NCBI GenBank assembly: GCA_945877355.1
Contig: CAMCRT010000014.1
Location: 1 to 38,944 of the forward strand
Direction: 5' to 3'
DNA: 38,944 bases
From: an uncultured Mitsuokella sp.
GTDB lineage: Bacteria > Bacillota > Negativicutes > Selenomonadales > Selenomonadaceae
Within the stretch, counting starts at the first letter, position 1. Every line of letters starts with the position of its first letter. The position numbers were made by a program, and so were the translations under genes. The notes beneath the pieces were generated by a model, which worked only from the letters and a program-made list of their open reading frames with translations, had not been told where the DNA came from and did not search any database. Shown in pieces: positions 24,493-31,282 of this stretch.

Positions 24493-24519
24493 GAAAAGCC
24501 CCATCGCCTTAGCGATGGG
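24493..24519 (-). terminator. Terminator of the 29-residue peptide gene
   Basis: CCCATCGC (24500-24507) and GCGATGGG (24512-24519) form an 8-bp perfect stem with a 4-base loop, followed on the minus strand by GCTTTTCTC. Two more hairpins, GCACGG/CCGTGC (24523-24543) and CCAC/GTGG (near 24556-24566), fill the space between the peptide stop and this terminator. Confidence 0.75.
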
Positions 24520-24572
24520 TCTGCACGGCTGATGAAACCGTGCCCTGCTGGGTGCCACAATGTGGTTTGGCT

Positions 24573-24662
24573 CTACCACCCCAACATCTGCAGAATCAGT
24601 GTTCCGAGGATGCTCCCGGCAATGCTGATGAGCAGCGAAACCATTACTTCGTAGAACGACAT
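24573..24662 (-). CDS. Hydrophobic 29-residue peptide, type I toxin/holin-like candidate
   Basis: Twenty-nine codons with an excellent GGGGGAGG ribosome site 7 bases before the ATG. The peptide starts MSFYEVMVSLLISIAG and is one membrane helix (residues about 6-27) ending LGW. The M-S/T-x-Y-E start followed by a single helix resembles small holin-like toxins of type I toxin-antitoxin systems in Firmicutes, though the match is by pattern only. A structured 3' region with three hairpins and a terminator follows, as is common for such toxin mRNAs. An antisense RNA would be needed for a type I system; I cannot point to a convincing promoter for one. The same frame extends upstream to 24800 without a ribosome site. 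Confidence 0.6.
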   Translation of the reverse strand: MSFYEVMVSLLISIAGSILGTLILQMLGW

Positions 24663-24664
24663 TT

Positions 24665-24920
24665 TAGAACCTCCCCCTTTGCCGATTTGGCTTGATGAGG
24701 GCCGTGGCAATAGAAGCATATCATAATTACGCAAGCATTGCCAAAGATTTTTAAATGTCTGGCTTTTTATTTCACCACATTCCGCACACCAGAATGGCAA
24801 TATGTTCGGGATAATCTGGCGGATTTCACAGCCCGTTTGCTTTCATAATCTGCCATGAATCCGTCAAATTGCGAAAGCAAGCGATACCTTTCGCGTCAAT
24901 CATCGTGATTTTTAGAGGTT
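24665..24920. other. Gap upstream of hcp with possible gene debris
   Basis: On the minus strand a 25-codon frame beginning near 24909 (reading RNLTDSWQIMKANGL before a stop) continues after the stop as NPPDYPEHIAILVCGMW, looking like a decayed reading frame. A GCGAAAG/CTTTCGC hairpin (about 24876-24899) lies inside. Nothing else is recognised. Confidence 0.3.
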
Positions 24921-24923
24921 CGA

Positions 24924-24966
24924 TGTAACAAAAGTTACAGCAATGATATGCTCACTTTGCTATGAT
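24924..24966 (+). promoter_or_regulatory. hcp promoter with Crp/Fnr-type dyad at -41.5
   Basis: TGTAACAAAAGTTACA (24924-24939) is a perfect 6-4-6 dyad of the Crp/Fnr-superfamily type. An extended -10, TGC-TATGAT, follows at 24958-24966 and predicts a start at 24973. The dyad centre is then at exactly -41.5, the class II activator position, and no good -35 exists, as expected for an activator-dependent promoter. HcpR-like regulators are the natural candidates. Confidence 0.75.
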
Positions 24967-25013
24967 AAAACCATACCAATTGTGTATTATCTATTCCAAA
25001 GGAGAGTAATTAT

Positions 25014-26645
25014 ATGGAAAACAAGATGTTTTGCTTCCAGTGCCAGGAAACGGCAAACGGGACGGGCTGCACCCAGATCGGCGTCTGCAGCAAGACGCCG
25101 GAGGTAGCTGGCCTGCAGGACCTGCTCATCTACACGACGAAGGGCCTTTCCGCCGTCACGACGCGCCTGCGCGCTGAGGGCAAGGCGGTTCCCAAAGAGG
25201 TCAACCACCTGGTCTCCACGAACCTCTTCATCACCATCACGAACGCGAACTTCGATGCCGAGGCCATCACGAAGCAGATCGAAGAGACCATCACCGTGAC
25301 GAAGCACCTCCGGGGCGAGCTCAAGGACGCCTCCGGCCTCCCGGACGCTGCCCTCTATGAGGGAGCCCGCGCGGACTTTGCCGCAAAGGCAAAGACCGTC
25401 GGCATCCTCGCCACGACGGACGAGGATATCCGCAGCCTGAAGGAGCTCACCATGTACGGCCTCAAGGGCATGTGCGCCTACCTCCACCACGCCAACGTGC
25501 TGGGCGGCGAGGACGAGACGATTGACGCCTTCATCCAGGAGACGCTGGCGACCCTGCTGGAGGACAAGGATGCCGGCACGCTGACGGGCCTCGCCCTCAA
25601 GACTGGCGAGGTGGGCGTGAAGACCATGGCGCTCCTCGACAAGGCAAATACGGATGCCTACGGCAATCCGGAAATCACCGAGGTGGATCTGGGCGTCCGC
25701 CAGAATCCGGGCATCCTCGTCTCCGGCCACGACCTGAAGGATCTGGAAATGCTCCTTCAGCAGACCGAGGGCACGGGCGTCGATGTCTACACCCACGGCG
25801 AGATGCTGCCGGCCCACTACTATCCGGCCTTCAAGAAGTACAAGCACTTCGCCGGCAACTACGGCAACGCCTGGTGGCAGCAGCAGGGTGAGTTCGAAGC
25901 CTTCAACGGCCCGATCCTCATGACCACGAACTGCGTCGTCAAGGTAAAGGACAGCTACAAGAACCGCCTCTTCACCACGGGTGCCGTTGGCTACCCCGGC
26001 ACAGTCCACATCAATGCAAAGGCGGACGGCTCCAAGGACTTCTCCCAGATCATCGAGCTGGCAAAGAAGTGCCCGGCTCCGAAGGAGCTGGAGACCGGCA
26101 AGATCGTCGGCGGCTTTGCCCACAACCAGGTCTTTGCCCTGGCGGACAAGGTGGTGGAGGCCGTCAAGAGCGGCGCCATCAAGAAGTTCGTCGTCATGGC
26201 AGGCTGCGACGGCCGTCACAAGACCCGCAGCTACTATGAGGACTTCGCAAAGAACCTGCCGAAGGATACGGTCATCCTGACGGCTGGCTGCGCCAAGTAC
26301 CGCTACATCAAGCTGCCCCTGGGTGACATCGGCGGCATTCCCCGGGTCCTGGACGCGGGCCAGTGCAACGACTCCTACAGCCTCGCCCTCATCGCCCTGA
26401 AGCTCAAGGAAATCTTCGGCCTCGCCGATGTCAATGAGCTGCCGGTGGTCTACAACATCGCTTGGTACGAGCAGAAGGCCGTTATCGTCCTCCTCGCCCT
26501 CCTCCACCTCGGCATGAAGAACATCCACCTGGGCCCCACGCTCCCGGGCTTCCTGTCCCCGAACGTCGGCAAGGTCCTCGTGGAGAACTTCGGCATCGGC
26601 ACCATCTCCACGGTGGAGGACGATCTCAAGACGATGATCGGCTAA
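25014..26645 (+). CDS. hcp: Hybrid cluster protein (hydroxylamine reductase), class I
   Basis: A 543-residue protein of normal length for Hcp. The N-terminal cysteine motif is C7-x2-C10-x8-C19-x5-C25, the class I spacing of strict anaerobes that binds a cubane [4Fe-4S]. Hybrid-cluster ligands appear further on ([37 protein letters not shown] and the late [14 protein letters not shown] block). The enzyme reduces nitric oxide or hydroxylamine and protects against nitrosative stress. It needs Fe-S cofactors, and a suf operon lies 3 kb away. AAGGAGAG precedes the ATG. It is monocistronic, ended by a strong terminator, and appears activated by a Crp/Fnr-type regulator. Confidence 0.98.
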   Translation: MENKMFCFQCQETANGTGCTQIGVCSKTPEVAGLQDLLIYTTKGLSAVTTRLRAEGKAVPKEVNHLVSTNLFITITNANFDAEAITKQIEETITVTKHLRGELKDASGLPDAALYEGARADFAAKAKTVGILATTDEDIRSLKELTMYGLKGMCAYLHHANVLGGEDETIDAFIQETLATLLEDKDAGTLTGLALKTGEVGVKTMALLDKANTDAYGNPEITEVDLGVRQNPGILVSGHDLKDLEMLLQQTEGTGVDVYTHGEMLPAHYYPAFKKYKHFAGNYGNAWWQQQGEFEAFNGPILMTTNCVVKVKDSYKNRLFTTGAVGYPGTVHINAKADGSKDFSQIIELAKKCPAPKELETGKIVGGFAHNQVFALADKVVEAVKSGAIKKFVVMAGCDGRHKTRSYYEDFAKNLPKDTVILTAGCAKYRYIKLPLGDIGGIPRVLDAGQCNDSYSLALIALKLKEIFGLADVNELPVVYNIAWYEQKAVIVLLALLHLGMKNIHLGPTLPGFLSPNVGKVLVENFGIGTISTVEDDLKTMIG

Positions 26646-26687
26646 AAAGCTTTCTCCTATCTTCTGCTTATCATATATCCTGCATTT

Positions 26688-26715
26688 GAGCGGCCCTTCC
26701 GGCCGCTCCTTTTTT
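26688..26715 (+). terminator. Terminator of hcp
   Basis: GAGCGGCC/GGCCGCTC, an 8-bp perfect stem with a 5-base loop, followed by CTTTTTT. Confidence 0.92.
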
Positions 26716-26751
26716 GCCCCCTCCGGCAGCGCGACCCTCCTGCAACTGCAT

Positions 26752-26781
26752 TTGATTTCTTTCATGGAAACGTGGTATCCT
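26752..26781 (+). promoter_or_regulatory. Predicted promoter of the HicB-like gene
   Basis: TTGATT and TATCCT with an 18-base spacer; start near 26788, 30 bases before the ATG. It lies right after the hcp terminator, so the gene is independently transcribed. Confidence 0.4.
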
Positions 26782-26817
26782 TCGAGGAAAAGAACCCTTC
26801 GGATAAAGGAGAACACC

Positions 26818-27171
26818 ATGAAAAATACCATGACCTACAAGCGCTATGACGGCACGGTGGAACTGAACGAGAAGGAGGGCATATTTTTCGGCCGAGTCCT
26901 AGGGATACAGGATAAAATCGCCTATGAAGCCTACGATGCGAAGACCCTCGTGGAAAACTTCCACGGAGCAGTGGACGAGTATCTCCAGCGCTGCGAGGAA
27001 GAGCAACGGCCACCAGAGCCCGCCTTCCGAGGCTCCTTCAACATCCGCATTTCCTCAAAGCTCCACCGGGCCCTGGCGATACATGCAATCAAAAACGGCA
27101 TGAACCTCAACCAGCTCGTAAATTATATTCTCGAGGAATATATGTCCACACATGATCAAGAATGTGAATGA
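26818..27171 (+). CDS. HicB-family antitoxin-like protein, solitary
   Basis: A 117-residue protein with the HicB layout: an N-terminal RNase-H-like partial fold (YDGTVELNEKEGIFFGRVLGI) and a C-terminal ribbon-helix-helix segment (SFNIRISSKLHRALAIHAIKNGMNLNQLVNYIL). The start has AAGGAG 6 bases upstream; the frame is open further upstream but runs into the hcp terminator. HicB proteins usually neutralise and autoregulate the HicA mRNA interferase. No hicA of about 60 codons is visible on either side: upstream is the hcp terminator and downstream the gene's own terminator. It may be an orphan antitoxin or a regulator in its own right. Confidence 0.85.
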   Translation: MKNTMTYKRYDGTVELNEKEGIFFGRVLGIQDKIAYEAYDAKTLVENFHGAVDEYLQRCEEEQRPPEPAFRGSFNIRISSKLHRALAIHAIKNGMNLNQLVNYILEEYMSTHDQECE

Positions 27172-27176
27172 GCAGG

Positions 27177-27213
27177 AAAAGCCCCAGCGGCCTTCAGACC
27201 ACCGGGGCTTTTC
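27177..27213 (+). terminator. Terminator of the HicB-like gene
   Basis: AAAAGCCCC (27177-27185) and GGGGCTTTT (27204-27212) pair over 9 bases, with a loop that can form a few more pairs. It may also serve the minus-strand small ORF ending at 27218. Confidence 0.8.
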
Positions 27214-27217
27214 TGCA

Positions 27218-27349
27218 TTATTGATTCCATTGCGCTTTCAAGGCTTCGAAGTTTTTTGTATCCCTGTAGCTGCTTGATTTCTGGTACGACTCCTTTGCCT
27301 GTTCCTTCAATGCATCAAGATCTTTTTCTTTGTCGAATCGCTTGTACAC
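27218..27349 (-). CDS. Small ORF or gene fragment, 43 residues
   Basis: A short frame, GTG start, rich in K, E, Q and S and ending LKAQWNQ. It reads like the C-terminus of a helical protein (YKRFDKEKDLDALKEQAKES), but there is no clear ribosome site and an in-frame TAA lies five codons upstream, so it may be a remnant. The sequence before it, GATATTTTTCGCAGGTAAGT, resembles the promoter-proximal sequence of the next small ORF. Confidence 0.3.
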   Translation of the reverse strand: MYKRFDKEKDLDALKEQAKESYQKSSSYRDTKNFEALKAQWNQ

Positions 27350-27439
27350 AGAGCTGATGACTTACCTGCGAAAAATATCCCGTACGGGAGATGCATATCT
27401 GCTGCGGTTCTATCCGCCCGGCAAAAATCTGCCTCCCCA

Positions 27440-27604
27440 TTACAGGAGGGTTGCTTCAACGTGCTCGCCACGGATTATCCTCTGGACATCCTCGTCCGTC
27501 AGACTGTCCGGCCCCAACTCCTCCGGGATATCCTCAAGGCGGTCTGGCGCACCCTTGTAGAGCTCCCAAAGTTCCTCATTTGTCATTTCCGAAATATCCT
27601 TCAT
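27440..27604 (-). CDS. Small acidic protein, 54 residues, unknown function
   Basis: A 54-codon frame starting at an ATG with AGGAAAGGAAGC 7 bases upstream. The protein is acidic (EMTNEELWELYKGAPD near the start, DSLTDEDVQRIIRG near the end) and lacks a signal or membrane segment. A good promoter (27649-27678) and an 11-bp palindrome AGTTGACAACT (27627-27637), placed just after the predicted start site, suggest that it is a regulated gene. I recognise no family; the acidic small size and neighbouring antitoxin genes make an antitoxin-like role possible, but this is speculation. Confidence 0.6.
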   Translation of the reverse strand: MKDISEMTNEELWELYKGAPDRLEDIPEELGPDSLTDEDVQRIIRGEHVEATLL

Positions 27605-27648
27605 TTTATTTGCTTCCTTTCCTGAAAGTTGACAACTCATCTGCGAAA

Positions 27649-27678
27649 AGTATACCATACTTCGCACTCAGAGCGCAA
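27649..27678 (-). promoter_or_regulatory. Promoter of the 54-residue ORF
   Basis: Minus strand TTGCGC (27678-27673) and TATACT (27654-27649) with an 18-base spacer; start near 27642. Confidence 0.5.
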
Positions 27679-27752
27679 CTGAATTTAGTTTTATTCTGAA
27701 GAGAGATAGGCAAATCAAATTTTATCGTACACATGGGCAAATATTCTTCGAC

Positions 27753-27855
27753 TTGACACATTGTGAAAATCTGCTAACATATATCTCAAAAGGCGCTTCC
27801 TCTCTCTGCCCGGGTCCATAACCCGGATACATTGAGAGGAAGCGCCTTTCTTCTG
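27753..27855 (+). ncRNA. Promoter plus 16-bp two-tier hairpin: candidate small RNA
   Basis: TTGACA (27753-27758) and TAACAT (27775-27780), 16 apart, predict a start near 27787. The RNA would begin at once with a 16-bp perfect stem (27789-27804 with 27834-27849) that encloses a second hairpin CCGGGT/ACCCGG with loop CCATA, and end in CTTCTGTTT. The hairpin is also followed by TTTT on the minus strand, so it may serve as the terminator of the RelB-like gene as well. No ORF accompanies the promoter. Confidence 0.5.
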
Positions 27856-27941
27856 TTTATATAGGAACCTAGCTTGCCAAATTATCGTCATATATCATGC
27901 ACTTAAAATAAATCACCTTGAATACACTTGGATACTCAATT

Positions 27942-28214
27942 TTAAGTATTGAGATCCTCCATCAGCTCATCGACGGTCTGAAAGGGACCGTGGATATCCT
28001 TGTCCTCCTCCGCCTCCTGGAGCTTCTTCCAAAGTCTGGGCGACGTTTCATGGGTTGTGACGGAAAAGGGCAAGCCGTGGGCGATGAGGGACTGGCGCAG
28101 GAAAATATTGATTGCTGTCGTCATATCAAGCCCCAGGGACTTGAAAAGCTGCTGGGACTCCTCCTTTACGGTACGATCCATTCGGATTGTCATACTTGTC
28201 GTTGCACCTGCCAT
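27942..28214 (-). CDS. RelB/DinJ-family antitoxin, solitary
   Basis: A 90-residue protein with the N-terminal ribbon-helix-helix of RelB/DinJ antitoxins (TSMTIRMDRTVKEESQQLFKSLGLDMTTAINIFLRQSL) and a variable acidic C-terminus (EAEEDKDIHGPF) of the type that wraps the toxin. GGAGGA precedes the ATG. These proteins normally sit upstream of a YafQ/RelE mRNA interferase in the same operon. Here the gene is followed by a 16-bp terminator hairpin and no toxin gene is seen, so it is either an orphan antitoxin or has lost its partner. An inverted repeat GCATTTA/TAAATGC over its promoter fits self-repression. Confidence 0.88.
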   Translation of the reverse strand: MAGATTSMTIRMDRTVKEESQQLFKSLGLDMTTAINIFLRQSLIAHGLPFSVTTHETSPRLWKKLQEAEEDKDIHGPFQTVDELMEDLNT

Positions 28215-28269
28215 AATGATTCCTCCGTTTCCCCTTCCGCATATACACAGTATTTCTTTCCTATGACAT

Positions 28270-28306
28270 ATTATAGCATTTACATGTGCAATAACAATAT
28301 AAATGC
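28270..28306 (-). promoter_or_regulatory. RelB-like gene promoter with inverted repeat
   Basis: Minus strand TTGTTA (28297-28292) and TGC-TATAAT (-10 at 28275-28270), 16 apart. GCATTTA (28276-28282) and TAAATGC (28300-28306) form a 7-bp inverted repeat flanking the -35, a plausible operator. Confidence 0.5.
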
Positions 28307-28330
28307 AGGATAATCTTTCCGATTAATGAA

Positions 28331-28362
28331 AAAAGCTGCGACGTTTGCTTGTCGCAGCTTTT
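28331..28362 (-). terminator. Terminator of the suf/regulator transcript
   Basis: AAAAGCTGCGAC (28331-28342) and GTCGCAGCTTTT (28351-28362), 12-bp perfect stem, 8-base loop, with T-runs on both strands. It starts directly after the Crp/Fnr gene stop. Confidence 0.88.
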
Positions 28363-28363
28363 C

Positions 28364-29047
28364 TTATAGGTAGGCTTCGAAGGCGTCCATGTCCGTCACC
28401 TTTACGTGCTTGCCGCTGATGGCGAGGAGGCCGTCCCGTTGCATGGCGGATAGCTCTCTTGAGAGGGAGGGACGGGTGGAGGCCAGGTAGTCGGCCATGT
28501 ATTCCCTCGTGATGGAGAGGGTGACCTCGCCCTTTTCGTCCATGCTCTGGAAGAGGAAGCGGACGATGCGCTCCCGGAGCGTGCCACTGGCGAGGATCTT
28601 GATGCGGGTGTGCATGTGGAAGGCCTTCCGCGCGAAGATCCGCATGAGGCTCTGCTGGACGAGAAGGGCCGTCTTGGACCTCCCCGCGTCCAGGCTGAAG
28701 TATTCGGAGGAGATGGCGAGGATCTTCGTGTCCTTTGCGGCCTCCACATAGATGTCATAGGGGCGCTGGAGCACCATGTAGATCTCGCCGAAGAGGTCGC
28801 CGGGGTCGGCGATCTCGCTGATGAAGATAGAGCGGCCGGAGAAGGTATCCTTCCTTATATGCACCTCGCCGGACAGGAGGATGTAGAGGCACTTTGGCAT
28901 ATCGCCATCGGCAAAGACAAGCTCCCCTCGGGAAAGGGCGAGCTCCCGGACGCGGCTGGAGGAGAGCACCTCCCGCAGCCCTTCGTCATCGAGCCCCGCC
29001 GCAAGCCCGCTCATGCGCAATGCCTCGAGTGCCTTTTCCTCCTTCAT
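28364..29047 (-). CDS. Crp/Fnr-family transcriptional regulator (HcpR-like candidate)
   Basis: A 227-residue regulator with an N-terminal cyclic-nucleotide-binding-like beta barrel (about residues 12-130, with SRGELVFADGDMPKCLYILLSGEVHI and GDLFGEI), a long dimer helix (about 125-155) and a C-terminal winged helix-turn-helix containing SITREYMADYLASTRPSLSRELSAMQRDG as recognition region. There is no Fnr-type N-terminal cysteine cluster. The start at 29047 overlaps the stop of the upstream gene as ATGA. A perfect Crp/Fnr-type dyad at the hcp promoter, 3.4 kb away, makes hcp the likeliest target, so HcpR is a reasonable working name. The ligand (haem, NO or other) is unknown. Confidence 0.9.
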   Translation of the reverse strand: MKEEKALEALRMSGLAAGLDDEGLREVLSSSRVRELALSRGELVFADGDMPKCLYILLSGEVHIRKDTFSGRSIFISEIADPGDLFGEIYMVLQRPYDIYVEAAKDTKILAISSEYFSLDAGRSKTALLVQQSLMRIFARKAFHMHTRIKILASGTLRERIVRFLFQSMDEKGEVTLSITREYMADYLASTRPSLSRELSAMQRDGLLAISGKHVKVTDMDAFEAYL

Positions 29048-29547
29048 TCCCGCACCAGGAGCTTTTCGATTTCCACCACGTACATGGTGTGGTAGTCCCC
29101 GTTGTACCATTTTTCATCGGATTCCTTGTCGAGGAAGTATTCCTTGCCGAGGGGCTGGGCGTAGAGGACGCGGCCCTCCATGGCGACGCGGGCCTCATCG
29201 AAGAGGATGTGTCCGTCCGCGTGCTGCACCGTGAGGCCGGACTTTGCCAGCTTGTCCTCGTCCCGGCCGGAGACGGTGCCGAAGTAGCTCATCATCTTGC
29301 GGCGGTCCTCGTCGAAGACGGAGAGGGTGACCGTGTGGCTCTTGTCGACGAATTCCTTGGTGTAGCGCTGGGGCCGGATAAAGATGTAGGCGACGGGCTT
29401 TCCCCACATGATGCCGAGGCCGCCCCAGGAGGCGGTCATGGCGTTCGCCTTGCCGTCCGCCTCGCTGGCGACGAGGAGCCATTCTTTGCCGATGAGGCGG
29501 AATGGGCTTTCGTTAAAGTCCTCGGGAGAAATCTCTTTGAAGGCCAT
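29044..29547 (-). CDS. Flavin reductase-like FMN-binding split-barrel protein
   Basis: A 167-residue protein with features of the flavin reductase-like/flavoredoxin group: KEISPEDFNESPFRLIGKEWLLVASEADGKANAMTASWGGLGIMWGKPVAYIFIRPQRYTKEF, where the NAMTASWG segment and the RPQRYT segment line the FMN site. It may reduce flavin with NAD(P)H or carry electrons. The ATG at 29547 has AGGAAG 7 bases upstream. It is translationally coupled to the Crp/Fnr gene (ATGA overlap) and lies 78 bases after sufU with no terminator between, so it can be read from the suf promoter. The gap contains DnaA boxes. A role in NO or redox defence with Hcp is inference. Confidence 0.85.
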   Translation of the reverse strand: MAFKEISPEDFNESPFRLIGKEWLLVASEADGKANAMTASWGGLGIMWGKPVAYIFIRPQRYTKEFVDKSHTVTLSVFDEDRRKMMSYFGTVSGRDEDKLAKSGLTVQHADGHILFDEARVAMEGRVLYAQPLGKEYFLDKESDEKWYNGDYHTMYVVEIEKLLVRE

Positions 29548-29558
29548 GTTTGTACTTC

Positions 29559-29624
29559 CTTTCCACAGATAAGGGACACTTATCCACACTTTCCACAGCG
29601 TTATGCACAGGTTTTTGTGGATAA
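29559..29624. promoter_or_regulatory. Cluster of DnaA boxes between sufU and the flavin reductase gene
   Basis: Three strong sites: TTATCCACA (29580-29588, consensus), TTATGCACA (29601-29609, one mismatch) and TGTGGATAA (29616-29624, consensus on the other strand). Two weaker 7/9 copies CTTTCCACA lie at 29559-29567 and 29589-29597. The first three plus-strand sites (29559, 29580, 29601) are spaced by exactly 21 bp. All five fit in a 78-bp gap. Confidence 0.75.
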
Positions 29625-29625
29625 A

Positions 29626-30063
29626 TTATTTTTTCTCCGCGCCCTCAAGCGCATCGTCCAGCGTATGCCATGCGAGGACGGCGCATTTTACCCGGGCGGG
29701 CATGTTGCTGACGTTTTGGAGGGCCAGGGCGTCGTCCAGGTCCTCGAGCTCCGCTTCGTCCGTGATTTCCCGCTTTATCATGCCGATGAATTTGTGGGCG
29801 AGGGTCTTTGCCTCCTCCACGGTCTTTCCCTTGATGAGGTCGATCATGATGTCGGTGGAGGCCTGGGAGATGGCGCAGCCTACTCCTGTGAAGGCGGCGT
29901 CCTTGACCTTGCCATCCTCCACGATGAGCTGCAGGGTAATCTCGTCGCCGCAGCTGGGGTTATGCCCCTTCAGGCTGCAGGTGGCGCCCTCCAGGGCGTG
30001 CTTGTGCTCCGGGTTGCGGCTGTGCTCGCCGATGAGCTCTGTGTAGATATCCTCAAGCGCCAT
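29626..30063 (-). CDS. sufU: SufU-type Fe-S/sulfur-transfer scaffold protein
   Basis: A 145-residue SufU of Firmicute type. The zinc/sulfur-transfer ligands are visible as C38 and D40 (NPSCGDE), C63 (GVGCAIS) and C127 (RVKCAVL). In Bacillus SufU accepts persulfide sulfur from SufS at a zinc site and passes it to the assembly scaffold. Its start overlaps the sufS stop by 11 bases, so translation is coupled. It closes the suf gene order sufC-B-D-S-U, the standard Firmicute arrangement. Confidence 0.96.
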   Translation of the reverse strand: MALEDIYTELIGEHSRNPEHKHALEGATCSLKGHNPSCGDEITLQLIVEDGKVKDAAFTGVGCAISQASTDIMIDLIKGKTVEEAKTLAHKFIGMIKREITDEAELEDLDDALALQNVSNMPARVKCAVLAWHTLDDALEGAEKK

Positions 30064-31282
30064 AGCCCAGGACCCCCCTTACCTTTTTCAGGGCATCGAT
30101 CCAGCGGTCGATGTCCTCCTTTGTGTTGTAGAGATAGAAGCTGGCCCGGCAGCTGGCGTTTATCCCCAGATACCGGTGCAGGGGCTGGGCGCAGTGGTGG
30201 CCCGCCCGGATGGCGACGCCCTCCGCGTCGAGGATGGTGGCCACGTCGTGGGGGTGCACATCCTGGATGTTGAAGGCGATGATGCCCGTCTTGTTATCCC
30301 GCTTGGAGTCGCAGCCGATGAGCTGGACGTAGGGGAGTTCCTTGAGCTTTGGCAGGGCGTAGTCCACCAGCTCCTTCTCGATTTCCTCCACCCGGTCGAA
30401 GGAGACCTGCTCCAGGTAGTCGATGGCCGCGGTGAGGCCGGCGGCGCCGCCCACGTTCTGGGTGCCCGCCTCGAACTTTGCCGGCAGCTCTGCGAAGGTG
30501 GTGTTCTGCTCCTCCACGTACTCGATCATGTCGCCGCCCATGAGGAAGGGGGGCATCTTGTCGAGGATCTCATACTTGCCGTAGAGGACGCCGATGCCCA
30601 TGGGAGAGAGCATCTTGTGGCCGGAAAAGGCGAAGAAGTCGCAGTCCATTTCGGTGACATCGACGGCCATATGGGCGACGCTCTGGGAGCCGTCCACCAC
30701 GACGACGGCGCCGACGCTGTGGGCCTTGTCGATGATGGGCTTCAGGTCGTTCTTGAGGCCCAGCACATTCGAGACCTGGGTGACGGCCACGATCTTCGTG
30801 CGCTCGGTAATCTTCGTCTCGATGTCCTCCGCCGAGAGGTTGCCGTCCTCCTCCAGATAGATGTACTTGAGGGTCGCCCCCACGTGCTTGGCGATGACCT
30901 GCCAGGGCACCAGGTTGCTGTGGTGCTCCGAGACGGTGAGGACCACCTCGTCCCCCTTCTTGAGGTTGTGGTAGCCGTAGCTGTAGGCCACTAGGTTCAG
31001 CGCCTCCGTGGCGTTCTTCGTGAAAATGACTTCCTCGGGACGCTTTGCCTTGATGAAGGCCGCGGTGCGGCGGCGGGCGTTTTCATAGATCTCCGTCGCC
31101 TCCACCGAGAGGGCATAGGCGCCCCGGTGGGGATTTGCATTGCAGCCGCCGTAGTAGTTGCAGATGGACCTTATGACCTGGTCCGGCTTCTGGGTGGTGG
31201 CACCGTTGTCGAGATAGACGATGTGCTTCCCGTTCATCTTGCTATGGAGGAGCGGGAAGTCCTTCTGTATTGCATCAGCCAT
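30053..31282 (-). CDS. sufS: Cysteine desulfurase SufS
   Basis: A 409-residue class V aminotransferase-fold enzyme. The PLP lysine is K223 in FSGHKMLSPMG, the cofactor-stacking histidine is H120 in SEHHSN, and the persulfide cysteine is C364 in AGHHCAQPLH, with the short loop typical of group II desulfurases, which need a partner such as SufU. It converts cysteine to alanine and mobilises sulfur for Fe-S clusters. GGAGG precedes the start, which overlaps the sufD stop by 8 bases. Confidence 0.97.
   Translation of the reverse strand: MADAIQKDFPLLHSKMNGKHIVYLDNGATTQKPDQVIRSICNYYGGCNANPHRGAYALSVEATEIYENARRRTAAFIKAKRPEEVIFTKNATEALNLVAYSYGYHNLKKGDEVVLTVSEHHSNLVPWQVIAKHVGATLKYIYLEEDGNLSAEDIETKITERTKIVAVTQVSNVLGLKNDLKPIIDKAHSVGAVVVVDGSQSVAHMAVDVTEMDCDFFAFSGHKMLSPMGIGVLYGKYEILDKMPPFLMGGDMIEYVEEQNTTFAELPAKFEAGTQNVGGAAGLTAAIDYLEQVSFDRVEEIEKELVDYALPKLKELPYVQLIGCDSKRDNKTGIIAFNIQDVHPHDVATILDAEGVAIRAGHHCAQPLHRYLGINASCRASFYLYNTKEDIDRWIDALKKVRGVLGYGA

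Noticed and set aside
29559-29624. Chromosomal replication origin
   Set aside because: DnaA boxes are present, but there is no dnaA/dnaN/recF context and no AT-rich unwinding region; a titration or regulatory site is more likely.
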